Part shown: positions 48,512 to 60,574 of the stretch, one piece after another
Layout: each line of letters starts with the position of its first letter
How positions within the stretch are numbered: the first letter of the stretch is position 1
Source: Litoditis marina
Lineage: Eukaryota; Nematoda; Chromadorea; Rhabditida; Rhabditidae
DNA length: 64,000 bases
Reading direction: 5' to 3'
Assembly: GCA_964036275.1 (NCBI GenBank)
Contig: OZ038437.1
Location: 2,918,501 to 2,982,500, forward strand
Made by a program: the position numbers and the translations under genes
The notes under the pieces: model-generated
Seen by the model: only the letters and a program-made list of their open reading frames with translations
Told to the model about the DNA's origin: nothing
The model's database searches: none

Positions 48512-48779
48512 ATACTCCACCATAATAAAAGCAATTACGCAGAAATAACAGTTCCCCATCCTAGAGCGCAACCCTCAAACTCTTAATATAACCACTTTAT
48601 ATACCCTTCAAGATGCAAATAGCCAATTATCTCTCTCATATACGTAATCCAGCAATACCAGAACGTATTTCCACTAACCATACTGTCATGCATATCGAAA
48701 ACAAGAAAATTAAAAAAAAACAGAAAAGAAAAAAACAGGAAAAAAGAAAAACAAAAAAATACCAACCTGTTTTTTATAG

Positions 48780-49268
48780 ATGTCCGACGACGAGTATTAC
48801 TATTCGGATGAAGATTCGGACCGACGCATCAACCGGTACTGGCGCGAGTTCGACCAGTGGCGCTAGTTCGACCAGTGGCGCGACCAGACACGCCGTGAGA
48901 CAGACCATCACACTCCTGCAATACGTATACGATACGACGATTGCACCTGCGATACAGTATGTGAGAGATGTCTCACATCGTATTACGTACAATGGAAAGA
49001 AGATCTTGAAAAGTCAGAACTAGATGAGAACATAAAACTCTTGAATGACGCTGACATGAATGATATACCATTGAACATCCTAAGACACTTCACAAAGAAT
49101 TTCATCTTAACATGGTGGAACCATATCCCTGATATAGCGTATGCGACTGTAGCATTGAACATAGATAACAATGAACCGACAAACAAAGCATCTATCCTAA
49201 TCATGTGTTTCAGTAAGTTATTAAGAGTAAATCTAAATGATGAAAATGTAGGCACCGAATATATCTGA
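48780..49268 (+). pseudogene. Extra ORF after pol (ORF-A), one in-frame stop
   Basis: A frame starting at ATG 48780 encodes an acidic/aromatic start (MSDDEYYYSDEDSD), a cysteine-rich patch (CTCDTVCERC) and a longer C-terminal part ending in NVGTEYI. It would be about 162 codons but holds one TAG near 48867. The stop sits in an 18-bp tandem duplication, where one unit reads GAGTTCGACCAGTGGCGC and the next TAGTTCGACCAGTGGCGC, so a single base separates them. No transmembrane segment or fusion-type protein is seen, so it is not an obvious envelope gene. The function is unknown. Confidence 0.65.
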
Positions 49269-49574
49269 ATATATGTAATACCCATCACATTTCAAACTAC
49301 TCCATTTAATTAATAGACACAACTTAACATTTAGGCAAATGCACCAACCCTCAGGTCAATATGTACATTATATTTATCTCAAGAATTGTAAACAATATGT
49401 TATCAATACACGATGAATGAACAAATAATTTGAAACTGTTATGTCATTATACACAATGGTTTGCAATACCATTACATTTATCTTTCATTGTATCTACCTA
49501 TTACATGCATTGTATTTTTGTCACAAAACAAAGTAGAACAGCAACAATGACCAACCTGATTGTTACAGCCCAAT

Positions 49575-50093
49575 ATGTTTGACGACGATCTGCTATGCCT
49601 CGATTACGAATTCAGCCTGGAGTCCAATTCTTCACAAAGGGCAATCACCCCGCCTCGCGAAAGATTGAGAAAAGACACACGACCACAGGAAAATCCGCCA
49701 ACAAAGCACAAGATCATCAAACCTCCACCTCTGCCGACACCAAAAAGACCGAGAATCTCATTCACAGAGACCACCACCGAGAACAGCAAGGAACAGAAAG
49801 AAACGACACACAGCACAGCACAGATTTCTCAGCCGAAGAAAAAAACCCTTCTTCCTCCACCCAAACTATCTTTCCCTGAGAAACCTGCGTTGCCACCTAC
49901 AACAAATCTAAAACCCACAACCATAACATGTTTACTATGTAACGGTAATCACAACACTAATATGAATGCACGATCGAATGGTCATTTGTAGAACGGTCCA
50001 CACAACTTATCTGCCGTCTACGTTCCGCCAAAAATATACTGTTATTACTGTGGTGGCAACAACCATTGTGTTGCCCTCTGCCAACAGTAATAT
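49575..50093 (+). pseudogene. Extra ORF near 3' LTR (ORF-B) with zinc knuckles
   Basis: Starts MFDDDLLCLDYEFSLESN, then a proline/lysine-rich stretch (PPTKHKIIKPPPLPTPKRP; KKTLLPPPKLSFPEKP) and a first cysteine/histidine motif (CLLCNGNH). A stop follows NGHL at 49989. In the same frame just beyond, 50040-50081 encodes CYYCGGNNHCVALC, a perfect C-x2-C-x4-H-x4-C knuckle of the retroviral nucleocapsid type. Lying between integrase and the 3' LTR, this is a nucleic-acid-binding-like protein in the position where envelope genes usually sit. Eroded copies lie at 51860-52000, 52340-52640 and 56940-57110. Confidence 0.6.
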
Positions 50094-50261
50094 TAGAACA
50101 TTCTTGCATCGCATATGGATAATATGTCGAATAAATGTATGTTAATACCATCTTGAAACTTATAGTAAGATAACATAGCAAGCAAACAGACAAAACGAAT
50201 ACACAAACACATGACATATCTTGAAACTCTCGACGGAGCTCGAGCTCTAAAAGGAGGGGAA

Positions 50262-50563
50262 TGTCAGCTTAGCTAACAAGGCTAACCTAGTATTTCGCAA
50301 CCAAACGTTTCAGGCCATATTTAGATGATGGAAAGCAAGGAGGCGAAGCGTCAGAGGACTATAAAAGGCGCGGAAGAAAGAAGAACGGGAGCTCTTGGAT
50401 ATTTCACTTCAGACTCATGGAAGAGTCTTTGACTCTCCCATGAGCCTGTATGTTGATATGATGTACTATGTCTGTGTCTGCAATGAACCTATAGTTACCA
50501 ACTGTATTGTATAATATAAATAACTGGGATGTTTATAGTAGTTCACGTGAATGGAACGTTTCA
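50262..50563 (+). mobile_element. LTR copy A
   Basis: 302 bp from TGTCAGCTTAGCTAACAAGG to AATGGAACGTTTCA. It is preceded by a purine-rich AAAAGGAGGGGAA tract. It contains ACTATAAAAGGCGCGG (TATA-like) and an inverted ACTCATGGAAGAGTC/GACTCTCCCATGAG stem. It pairs with LTR copy B, with many scattered differences. It acts as 3' LTR for the pol remnant and 5' LTR for the gag fragment. Confidence 0.85.
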
Positions 50564-51197
50564 TAAGGGATCTGGCAGTATCAAAATATCCCAGATACAC
50601 CAGCTGCCGATAAATCCTATAGCAATGCAAAACGCACGTGATGAGTTACATGACATCCGCCAGGTAGGCGATACAGTAGGACAATATGCGGAAAGAGTCA
50701 AACAACTAGCAGACGTATCCTACCAAAGGCAAGGTGCAGTCATTATGGAAAGCAATTGCATTGGCCATTTCATCAAAGGCCTGAGATCAGACATCAAGAA
50801 AATAATCCGTAGACTCAACAAACTGAACACATTTACAGACACAGTAACAACTGCTGAAAGAGAGGCGAGAATAGTGGCACAAGAACGCCTAGAAGAGCTA
50901 GATAGATCTGAAAGAATCTACATTCTTTCTTTGAATGATAAGGTAGATGAACTGCAAAAAAAAATCGCAGACACAAGAGAACAAGGCAATGTGACACAAT
51001 CCAGCGTAGATCAACTAAACAGACATATCCAGCCAGGAGGCAACTCTTACAACCAGTCCAACTGCCCAATCAACAATTCTCCACCAAGAAACAACTTTAG
51101 TAATAGATACAATATGAATTTTTTTCCTTTCCTGATCGCCGCCAAAACTTTGGTAGCTTCTCTAACTTTGCGACGAACTTCCGCAACAACTATGTAA
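50529..51197 (+). pseudogene. Ty3/gypsy gag fragment
   Basis: A 222-codon open frame after LTR copy A resembles the capsid of gypsy-like gag proteins. It has QNARDELHDIRQVGDTVGQY, a QLADVSYQ helix and HFIKGLRSDIKKIIRRL, then a long coiled coil and an asparagine/proline-rich tail. The first 12 or so codons come from the LTR. The frame ends at 51195 and no protease or polymerase follows before LTR copy B, so this is an internally deleted element. Confidence 0.8.
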
Positions 51198-51401
51198 GAG
51201 GAATTTCGTGGTTGAATAGAAGACCATTCACATCACGCCCTATTCCGAACCACAATCGCTCGTCGCTAGCGATAACCGGTCCAAACAACCAGAGCTACCG
51301 TAAAACCAATCCAGCCAACAACGAACAAATAACGAGCAGAGATCGGAACGATCAAACCTACATTAGATCTTTCCCTGCAGCAAATCAGACCACAAGAGGG
51401 A

Positions 51402-51703
51402 TGTCAGGTTAGCCAACGAGGCCAACCTAGTATTTCGCAACTGAACGATCCAGGCAATGTTTGGATGAGGGAGAGCAGGGAGGCGGAGCGTCAGAGGACT
51501 ATAAAAGGCGCGGAAGAAAGAAGAACGGGAGCTCTTGGACGTATCGCTCCAGACTCATGGAAGAGTCACTGACTCTGCCATGAGCCTATATGTTGATGTG
51601 ATATACTATGGCTGTGTCTGCAATAAACCCATAGTTGACAAGTGTACTGAGTAATATGAATAACTGAGATTTTTGTAATAATTCATATGACTAAGGCGTT
51701 TCA
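51402..51703 (+). mobile_element. LTR copy B
   Basis: 302 bp from TGTCAGGTTAGCCAACGAGG to CTAAGGCGTTTCA, the same length as copy A. It carries the same ACTATAAAAGGCGCGG core. Preceded by ACCACAAGAGGGA and followed by TGAGGGATCTGGCAG, the same post-LTR sequence as after copy A. Confidence 0.85.
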
Positions 51704-52645
51704 TGAGGGATCTGGCAGTACCGGAATATCCAAGATATACCAGCTGCCGATAAAGACAAAACCAGGCTAAGGATAAATTTTCGGAATATATACTTCTGTG
51801 CGGCGGAGAACATACACTTCTCCGGAATGAATTCAGTGGAAACGGCGTGGATTCGGTAGCTACAGCCTGACGACCTCATCTGCCTCAACTATGAATGAAA
51901 CCTGCAGTCCAACTCCCAGCGACGAGCAATCACACCGCCTCGCGAGGACACGACACCAACCTATGTACAATCGGATTTTCATTCAAACACGAGTTGTTCA
52001 GAATAACTATTGAACGAAACCTGGAACCATTGAGGGTCTGTGTTTAGCCGGAAGAAGAGAGGCATACCTACTGACTTCCATTCATGAGGCTGGTAGTGGT
52101 CGCCACTACGACACTTGACTTCCGGATTCCGGGGTGGACATACTCAGTGTGAAGAGTAAATGTTTCGAAGACATTGACATCATAAAAACAACATACCTAA
52201 ACTTTCCAAAAAATACTTATTCACTTTTTACTTTCGGAAAATACTTTTCGGAACATACACTTCTGAGCAGCGAAGAACATATACTCTTTCGGACTCAGTT
52301 TATAGAGAACCGCATAACTTCGATAGCTACAGCCAAAATTGTTTGATCACGACCTAATTTGCCTCGACTAAAAATAGAGCCTGGAATTCAACTTTCAGCA
52401 ACGAGCAATCACACCACGCTTCAAAAAAGAATGAAGCCCGAATAATCAAACCTACAACAATAGGATGTTCACTATGTAAAGGTGATCACGACACCAACCT
52501 ATACAATTGAATGGACATTCGTAGAACGATTTCCACGTGTCCGTTTAATGTGGAACACATACCAAAGTCCATGCCTACCATCCATTCGCTGTTCATATTG
52601 TGGGTGTTATTATCTTTGCGTAACATTCTGTAATGAACCCTATCA
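51704..52645 (+). repeat. Eroded, repeated ORF-B-like segments
   Basis: Two decayed versions of the ORF-B start, near 51860 (CGACCTCATCTGCCTCAACT) and 52345 (CACGACCTAATTTGCCTCGAC), each have GACGAGCAATCACACC or CAACGAGCAATCACACC downstream. CACTATGTAAAGGTGATCACG near 52470 and TCATATTGTGGGTGTTATTA near 52592 match the zinc-knuckle region. The TATACTTCTGTGCGGCGGAGAAC and CACTTCTGAGCAGCGAAGAAC words precede each. All frames are broken. Confidence 0.7.
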
Positions 52646-53780
52646 AACAACAAAAAGGGCCTCGATTATAATCTTGTGCTATAGCAAGTACCTCGAGTAC
52701 GTCTCTTGTTCGAGCTTTCAGATACTGTGTATAAGATATTATCTATATTATAGTGCTATTCATGTGTGCGGACATATTACAACCCGCCAGCTCATATATT
52801 ACCACCTCACTCTTGCTAGAGTCAGCATCATAACTGGCGGCTCTCACAAAAAACATATAGTATAATAAATTAGTATGCCTAGTATAATAAAATAGTATGC
52901 ACACATCATACATGAGAACACCGTGACAAAATAAATACATCATCACGGAACTGTTTTGTACTATACTGGGTAGAGTTAATTATACCTGTCACTCAAGACG
53001 TCACACGAGTTTGGCATATTGTAACGACCTTATCCTTCGTTTACGTTCCGTTCATTCAATGCTAAAAAATGTATGTAATTCCATGTTGTTCGTATTTTTC
53101 GTACTATGAATCATACTGTTGAACGAAATGTCCTGTTGGCAAAGTATACAAAATTGTTCACAAGATGAAAACAAAAAAGTACACAAGCTGAACGCGTAAA
53201 TTTTCAATGAAAACTTCTTGTTCTAGATTCATGCTGTGAAAACCAATGTACAAACCTAAACGGCAACACAGGAGAAATGACGATATCTGAGCTGAGCCCT
53301 CCGAAAGCGGTAGGAACCACCTCTGGAACCATTCGTCCAGCAGAACCAGCTCCGTGTCTTTGGCAGGTTCTTCTAGCGGGGTAACGATCCTTAGAAAAAT
53401 TCATGAGATAATATAGGGTTTCTTATTTGAACCGAAACACGAGGTGGTCCATGGCATTCATGAGATACTTTATGAGATATATCTCACGTGCTTCTTATGA
53501 GATCCCATTGTTACGCTACAGCATTTGGAGTTCACGAGTTGCTCTTAAGGTAACTCATGAGTACGCCCTTGATGGTTTGGCTACCAGAACGTTTGGTATA
53601 GAAAGACAAAGCCAATGTCTCAAACAATCTGCCAGAAGAATGGTTTCAGAGTCGCGAAAAGAGCCAGCGGCAAGAGCTGCAGTTGTAGTGGGAATAACCG
53701 TGCAGTTTATACTCTTTGTCATTAGAGCAGACGCACACGTACTTGAACCATTTGAATAACACACCATCATTTTGTACGGT
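52646..53780. other. Intergenic, no recognised gene
   Basis: AT-rich sequence with short frames. The 110-codon plus frame at 53427-53759 shows repeated YFMRYI/RYSI aromatic patches and no domain I know. I do not call it a gene. Confidence 0.35.
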
Positions 53781-55530
53781 AAAATGAAACGAGCGGACGA
53801 GTCTCAGGAATATTGGTGCCATTTTTGTGCAATCGGCCAGCAACAAGTTGCGAAAGAGCTGACAGAGTGGGACATTTTACGTCTTCCTGACTCGATACTT
53901 CTCGTTGAGACCGCTGCAGACGTGTCTGGCCGATTGACTGGAAAATGTCTGAGGATCTCCATGCTTTCGTTTTTGTAGTGGTCGAATTGCAGAAAATTGA
54001 CGCTCGTATTTCAAAGGTGTCCTCAGACAATTTCCAGCCAATTAGTCAGCCACATTTGTAGCGGTCTCGACGAGAGAGTGCGCAGATAAGAGAAACTCAG
54101 AAACGTGAAAATACTTCGTTTCAGGTCGACATAGACTATGCCTGACAGGACGATAAGTTTGTTTGCCAGTACAGTTGAGATCAAATAACTCATATAAAAA
54201 AGATGGGGCTGAACCTGACCTCGAGGAGACAAAGCACACACGTAATCAACAACGTTGTTAAGCTTCCGTTCAAGCTTTTAAAAATCATCGTGCTCCATGA
54301 TTTCAGTCATTTAGTGGGACTCACAGTAGCTACGCAAGCCTCATACGAGAATACCTCTAATCTTTCCAATTTGATAACGTGACTTCCGAATTTTGCTCAA
54401 TTGCTCCATGATTTCAATCATTTTGTGGGACTCACAGTAGCTACGCAAGCCTCATACGAGATACAAAAATAATCCTCATCTTGATTGTTATTGGATCACA
54501 CTGAGCACCATGGCATAGGTTTGAGAACCCAAATCCTCGCGGGTGGTGGGGATATCACCACGTTACCACGCCGCCTGCTCTATCTTCCTCTCTACTTCTA
54601 CGTGAGTACAGTCTAGAACGTTGTGAATTAACTGAACGGATACATTACATCAGAAGCTCAATCATGTCTACAATGCAAAACCTGAAGATATGAGTTAACT
54701 CTATGATATAACCTATCATTTTTCGGTAAACACAAAAAACAGTTTGACCGAGAAGTGGCAGGAACTATGTTAAAACTTCCTGTCAAATGTAAAAAGTTTC
54801 CGCGAGAGCTTATTACCACGTCGCTCGTTCTCTGACTGTAACGATTTTTTCTTCTACGTCCCCTAAACGCTTTGAGTAAACTTTACAGAAACGGTACGTT
54901 CCGAAGTTCCGATGCTTGATCTAATTATTAAAAAAATGCTGAGAACCATGTCACCACTTCTTGTCATAATGACAGGAAGAGATCTTGAGAGAATTGTGCA
55001 TATACGCCTGCTCACTGACCCTATTGTTCCCCTCTACCTATCTCTAATTGGCCACCGGGCCACCCCCGCGCCACCACTACATATCGATTTTCCTTGTTTT
55101 CTCACAGCGCCATAGCACAATCCCCATCTGCCTGATGCTCAATGAGCCCTACCATATTCCGGAAATCTACCTTATTTGTAGATACTTCTGATTTCTAGAT
55201 ACTATACCTCTGGTATTAATAGACCATGGCTATTTTATAGACCTGATCTTTCGATTTTGTCTGAACATACACTTCAGACTACTCTATACCAATGTATCAT
55301 ATGTTTTGAGACCACTATGTATCGGTTGCGCTGTTCTTGACGGTTGTAAAAAATCCCGTCGCTTTCGAAGGACTCGAAAACTGAATACACATCCTAAAAA
55401 TGTGTGAACGGAGGACATATATTCCTTCCGTGTGAACAATGGAAATACGAGCACTTGTGTGCTACAATGTGGTGAGTTAGCTATTAAATAATAAAAAAAT
55501 AATGATTTAACTGATAATGTTTTTGTTTTA
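53780..55530. repeat. Segmental duplication, unit 1
   Basis: Shares ordered blocks with 57240-58830. Among them are ATAGACTATGCCTGACAGGACG (54130; 57738 reads ATAGACTATGCCTAGGAGGACG), TCTAATTGGCCACCGGGCCACC (55041; 58256) and CAGCGCCATAGCACAATCCC (55106; 58320). Others are TCTGAACATACACTTCAGAC (55258; 58548), ACCGGTTGCGCTGTTCTTG-type sequence (55322; 58611) and CTACAATGTGGTGAGTTA (55462; 58752). The offset is about 3.2-3.6 kb. Coding content is not recognised. Confidence 0.8.
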
Positions 55531-55739
55531 ATAATGTGGTTACCAGTTGAAGTAACCGGAAAAGCTTAGGGTACTAAAAAAGTGGTTACTTTTAAAAATT
55601 TCCACTGTCGTCAAAACTTTGATTTGAAGGAAAACAGCCATAACATTGACACGTTCGTCGAGTTCAATTGTGAAATCTAAGGAATAGTAGACAAACTCTT
55701 GGTTTTGATATGACACTAGTAAAATCTTCACATGTGCAG

Positions 55740-55912
55740 GCATTGCCCCGGACACGCACGTAGAGATGGTCTTGTCCGAAGCCGAAGAACGATCGGACAT
55801 ACCACAGACAATAATGGAATTTCTCGGTAAAGGACGGCCGGGCAGTCTCGCAATTCGGTTCGGGAACACGTTCGACGCAATCCCGAATTAAGAAGGAACA
55901 ATCCGCTGGGAG
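55740..55912 (+). pseudogene. Putative exon of an unrecognised gene, in-frame stop
   Basis: ATGTGCAG acceptor and GGGAG|GTGAG donor enclose GC-richer sequence that reads THVEMVLSEAEERSDIPQT and GKGRPGSLAIRFGNTFDAIPN, then TAA at 55889, then EGTIRWE. The stop makes a pseudogene likely unless an upstream donor is used. It joins well by spacing to the next exon-like block at 56061. Confidence 0.5.
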
Positions 55913-56060
55913 GTGAGATTCCCACACCAGATGTAGATTCACTACCTTTCTCCAGTAACAGTTTTCCCCCTTTTTTCGTCGCTTAGTTCTATACGTTCTT
56001 TACCGCAAAAATTACCTCAAAAACTCAGAAAACTAGCTAGGTTGTATTATTATTTTGCAG

Positions 56061-56320
56061 TTAATGGACCACGTGTGATACTCGACATACAGCGAAGCAA
56101 AGGTGGAGTGGCCTTCTTCTTCTTATGCACCCGCACAGGGAGCATTGAGGAGATCGCCTACTGGGCGAATCTGGTTCCGTGTATTAGGGGAAAACACGCT
56201 GGTATCTCGGGCGCTCACGATCGCCACCCCATCTCAAGAGAAATGACATTCCGCAAAGTCACCGCGGAATATGCATCGGTGGTAAACTGTGACTATGTCC
56301 TGACATGTACGCTCTCATAA
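56061..56320 (+). pseudogene. Putative last exon of an unrecognised gene
   Basis: After TATTTTGCAG, a frame reads NGPRVILDIQRSKGGVAFFF, LCTRTGSIEEIAYWANLVP, then FRKVTAEYASVVNCDYVLTC and TLS with TAA at 56318. The pattern (RWE.., an R.NG-like turn, LC, W, then a closing strand) is faintly like a MATH domain, but I cannot confirm this. With the exon at 55740 it may be the remains of one gene. Confidence 0.5.
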
Positions 56321-57239
56321 AAATCATGCAGGATAAGATAACTATCATCACCTACGGGCCTACGGCGTAGAACCGAGGTTGGCGATCAGTTCTACATACA
56401 GTCTTGCCCAGAAGCATATGTAAATAGTAACCTTGTTAAAATCTCACATAGTCCTATATATAAATATACATAATATATAATCTCGATAGGAATTTCGTGT
56501 ATATATCATATCTCAGGTCATAGTTTTCTCAGGAATCATTACCACAAACTCGGGAAATTGTTTTAACACATTGTTTTTGTTCGCTCTGTTGCAAATACTA
56601 TATAAACCTTTTTCTCTTCTCACACTTATATCTCAATAAGAGCATGATACAAGTAACAAAAATTAAACACCGTCGAATGAACGGGTCAAGTTCATACATT
56701 CACTTGAATAATGGATGTTCATAAATATAATATAAATGAACAGTGACAACTGACAAGGAACGTAATACATACGTAACAGCTTCAAACTGAGCAGCAAATC
56801 AAACAACAAAAATATTTCGTGAGTAATGAGTGACGTCTCTGACTTATGTGGGAAAGAGGATCGAAGTCCTTTTTTGCCTTTTAGTGCAAATTTGCCTTTT
56901 ACGGTCGAAGTGCAATTTTGCATTTTGTTAAGGTATCGCGACACCAACCTCTACAATTGAATGGACATTTGTAGGAAGATTCACACAAATCATCTGTCGC
57001 TTACACATGTATGTTCGTTTAATGGGAAACACGTACCAACATCCATGCCCCTTAACCATTCATTGCACCCATTGTGATCCTAACAACCATTGCAAAACAT
57101 TCTGTGATGAACCCTTTCAAACTTCTCATTTTCTCATTTTTCATGCTTCTCATTTTTCATGCTTCTCATTTTTATAGCTGGCGAAGCGCCGAAATATAAC
57201 GATACTGTTCCAATTTTGTTTCATTCCAAAAGTGTCCTC

Positions 57240-58830
57240 AGGTAATTTTCAGTCCATGGTTCGGCCACTTTTCTAACCGCCGCGACAAGAATGTGTAGAA
57301 CAGAGATATGCAGAGTGTCTCAGCTAGTCTGCGGTATCTGCATACTATATCGCTTTTGTAGCTAGCCACTCACAGAAATTTAGCGCTCATCGTTCTGAGT
57401 TCTCATAAAATTCCCATCCAATTGGCCAGCAACTTTTGCCGCCTCGTTGACCTACATGTTCTCGCGCTTTTGTAGCTGGCCGATCGCGAAAAATCGGCGA
57501 GTCGTTTCGTCTCCATTGGCGCCAATTTTCTGCAGTTAGCAAGCTACAGAAGCGGTCGAGGCCGCTAACTGGCAAGGAGTTGTCTGAGGTTCATGCTTTC
57601 AAAATTGTCAATTCTACAAAACGTGCCATTAACGTGTGGTGTGCGTCGCGCCCGGCGAGCGGTCGGTGAGCCATGGAGCACGGTACCTGTGAAGTATTCC
57701 GGAACAAAACAAAAAGTCATGGAAACCTTTTTTCGGCATAGACTATGCCTAGGAGGACGGGAAGTTGGTTCGACAGTGATGTTGATCTCAAAAACGACTA
57801 CAGAATGCTGTGAAACATTCAGACGCGGCTAAAAGCTTTCGAAATAGGTTTTCGGAAACATCGCTGCCCAGAACTCAATTAAGCTCGGTGATCTTAAAAC
57901 TTAATCTCAGTTGCTCCATGTTTCCAAATATTTGAGGAGACTCACAAAAACAATCTGCAACGAGATACCCAAATGCATGTTTCACATGATTGTTACTGAA
58001 ACCCGAGCAATTCATCTGTGAATAAATGTTTGGGTATCGTTGAAAACACGGAAAACCAAATTTGCGTCGGATTGACGAGGAAACTGGTTAAAACGTGAAC
58101 TTTACGAACATCTTACGTTTTGATACTCAATCCTAGCTCTGAGACAAATGTCAGGTATTCTTTCAGAATGTTCCTTCACAGATTATGCTGGCTGTAATGA
58201 TGTTCATATTACTACCTCTGCTCTCTGACCCTAATGCCCTCTCCCACCAACCACATCTAATTGGCCACCGGGCCACCCCCGCGCAACTACCCAAAAATCG
58301 ATAGCTCGTTGTTTTCTCACAGCGCCATAGCACAATCCCCATCTGCCTAATGCTCAATGAGCCCTACCATATTCCGAAAATCTACCATATTCGTAGAGCA
58401 TTTCTCTTGTATTTATATACTACATCTGTTTTGTAATTTGAAGAGAACTGATGAATCCTGAATCTTCATATCGATTCCCGACTCGTGCCGTATTTTAATC
58501 AACTCCAGTTCTCGTCCTTTTATTCCGGACCTGATCTTTCGATTTTGTCTGAACATACACTTCAGACTACTGTATTATGATGTCTCATTTGTTTTGAGAC
58601 CACTATGTACCGGTTGCGCTGTTCTTGACGGTTGTGGGAAAATCCCGTCGCTTTCTAAGAATTCGAAAATCGAAAACACATCCTAAAAATGTGTGAACGA
58701 AGGACATATATTCCTTCAGTATGAACAATGAAAATGCGAGCACTTGTATGCTACAATGTGGTGAGTTAACTATTAAATCATGGAAATATAATGATATAAA
58801 TGATACTGTTGTTGTTTTAATGGGGTGGTT
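57240..58830. repeat. Segmental duplication, unit 2
   Basis: Counterpart of 53780-55530, with the same order and orientation of blocks. Scattered indels bring local insertions such as CATATCGATTCCCGACTCGTGCC near 58470. It lies about 3.3 kb further on, making a direct tandem arrangement around the 55740-56320 exons. Confidence 0.8.
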
Positions 58831-59212
58831 ATCTACTTGATCAACCTAAATACGCTCAGGTTACTGGAAAACCGGTCACTTTCAAAAATTTCCGCTGTCT
58901 CAAAAACTTTGATTTGAAGGAAAACAACCATGAAGTTACATTGACACGTTCGTCGAGTTCTTTTTAAAGATGTGAGGAATAGTAGACAAACTCTTGATTT
59001 CAATATTTTACCTAATATTTCACCTAGCTTTGCGTCAAGTGAAAAAAGTAAACGTACATGTACACTTACACGTAATTCTGGGTTAAAAGAGGCAAGGGAA
59101 TCCAAAATCCATGATTACCTTAATACATCAAATAGTCCGTAAAAATGGCGGTGAGCGCTAACCCATGCACATGCTCATTTTGGCTCAACGCTCACTTTTC
59201 ACTCACTTACAG

Positions 59213-59500
59213 TACCATCAGCCGATTCCCTACTGGGGAAACATCCACATCGCGGAATGGATCGGGAAAGAACTGGCACCAGACACTCACATGGAGCTTA
59301 TCGCTTACGCTCATCAACTCTCAGAATAACAGTTCAAGTATTTCAGGATACGAGCGAACGAAGGACCTGTCGAGTCCTTTTCTCGGCAAAAAACGGCAAA
59401 CTGGTTCATCCGAAATCCCGTGGGAAAAGGACAACGGCGTTGGAATACAAACTCGGACAAAAGGATGGAGCGCAGTTTTATAGTTCGTTTCATTCGCACT
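59213..59500 (+). pseudogene. Exon-like blocks of an unrecognised gene
   Basis: After CACTTACAG, YHQPIPYWGNIHIAEWIGKE and LAPDTHMELIAYAHQLSE run to TAA at 59329. After TATTTCAG at 59346 a second block reads RRTCRVLFSAKNGKLVHPK and GQKDGAQFYS. Base composition is coding-like and splice signals are good, but the two frames do not join cleanly. The family is not known to me. Possibly a decayed gene or one whose exon structure I have wrong. Confidence 0.45.
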
Positions 59501-60009
59501 GAGTTTTTTTGATGACCATTTCTTAGAGCAAACGTAAGTATTCTGAATCCTATTTTTATTTACGTGTTCTCATGAAACTGAAGAACCTCTGACAGAGATT
59601 TTGTGTTTTTTAAACACTTCAATGTGGTGAAAAATGACTATTAAAGGCACGCTGCCAGGTCTCAATGGGAATGACCAGATATACAAACTTATTTCAGTCT
59701 TCAACTTGGATCAGTTCTTTGACCAGACTTCACCGCTATCAATCACATGCAATCTCGACGCGTACAAGACAACTTATTCAGGGAAAGATCAATAATAGTT
59801 GGTACGTACATTTTGTACTAATTATTAGGAAAACACTTTGTATAAAGTACTTTTTAGGAAATATACTGTGTATGAATACTAGATAAAAGATAACTGAATA
59901 GATTGAACGAGCGCGTCACTGGCGAAACTATTCTCTATTCTTGCTCCAGACTCTTTCTGACAAGCTCGGTTCGCATCTGGTTGCTTCAAGTTGATATATG
60001 GTATGGTAT

Positions 60010-60245
60010 AGTTTGTTCCACCCACTTATAACCCTCTACAGTAATCTTCTAACACTTCCAGGTCAAATTTTACTATATTAGCGTATTCAGAACGCCTCAA
60101 AATGTTCATAGTGTCTTCTGCATGTTTACTATACTAACTCTGAGAATTTGAAACCAAAGTAATGACTTTTTCATTGGAAAACACCCCCTTGCATAATTGA
60201 CGGATTACTGTAGGAGTACATCGATTGGTGAAACAGACTATATGC
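60010..60245. repeat. 'TTGTTCCACCCACT' repeat, copy B
   Basis: Second copy of 33350-33600: TATAGTTTGTTCCACCCACTT, AACCCTCTACAGTAATCTTC, GTACATCGATTGGTGAAACAG. Same orientation. Confidence 0.7.
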
Positions 60246-60261
60246 TATTCTATTTTTCCAG

Positions 60262-60338
60262 ATCTCCCCCGCCCCTCTAAATCATCATATTCAACGCATG
60301 TTTCTGTACGTATTCCTCAGAATCCATACGACGTATTG
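60262..60338 (+). pseudogene. Duplicated exon 'RIPQNPYDVL', copy 1
   Basis: Flanked by TTTTTCCAG and GTGAGT. One frame ends RIPQNPYDVL, matching the longer block at 62543-62661. Shorter than copy 2 and diverged at the 5' side. The family is unknown. Confidence 0.5.
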
Positions 60339-60574
60339 GTGAGTAGTTCTTGAATTACGTAATTACATTTCCTCCAATGGGTAAGAGAAATAATTAAAAT
60401 GTTTTGTTATTGCGTAGTGCTCTAAAAAGAGAAAATTGGGTGAGTACATGTTACGATTGCTCAGTTTAAGTGTTTAAAAAGTCTACGACAAGAAATATAC
60501 TTGGCCAATCTAGTATTGAATCAATCGAATGCAAGCAAGTAAACAACTATCTATGCAAATTATTTACTTCTCAA

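Noticed and set aside
48613..49288. A classical envelope gene downstream of pol
   Set aside because: No signal peptide, transmembrane segment or furin-like site seen; composition is acidic and cysteine-poor outside one patch.
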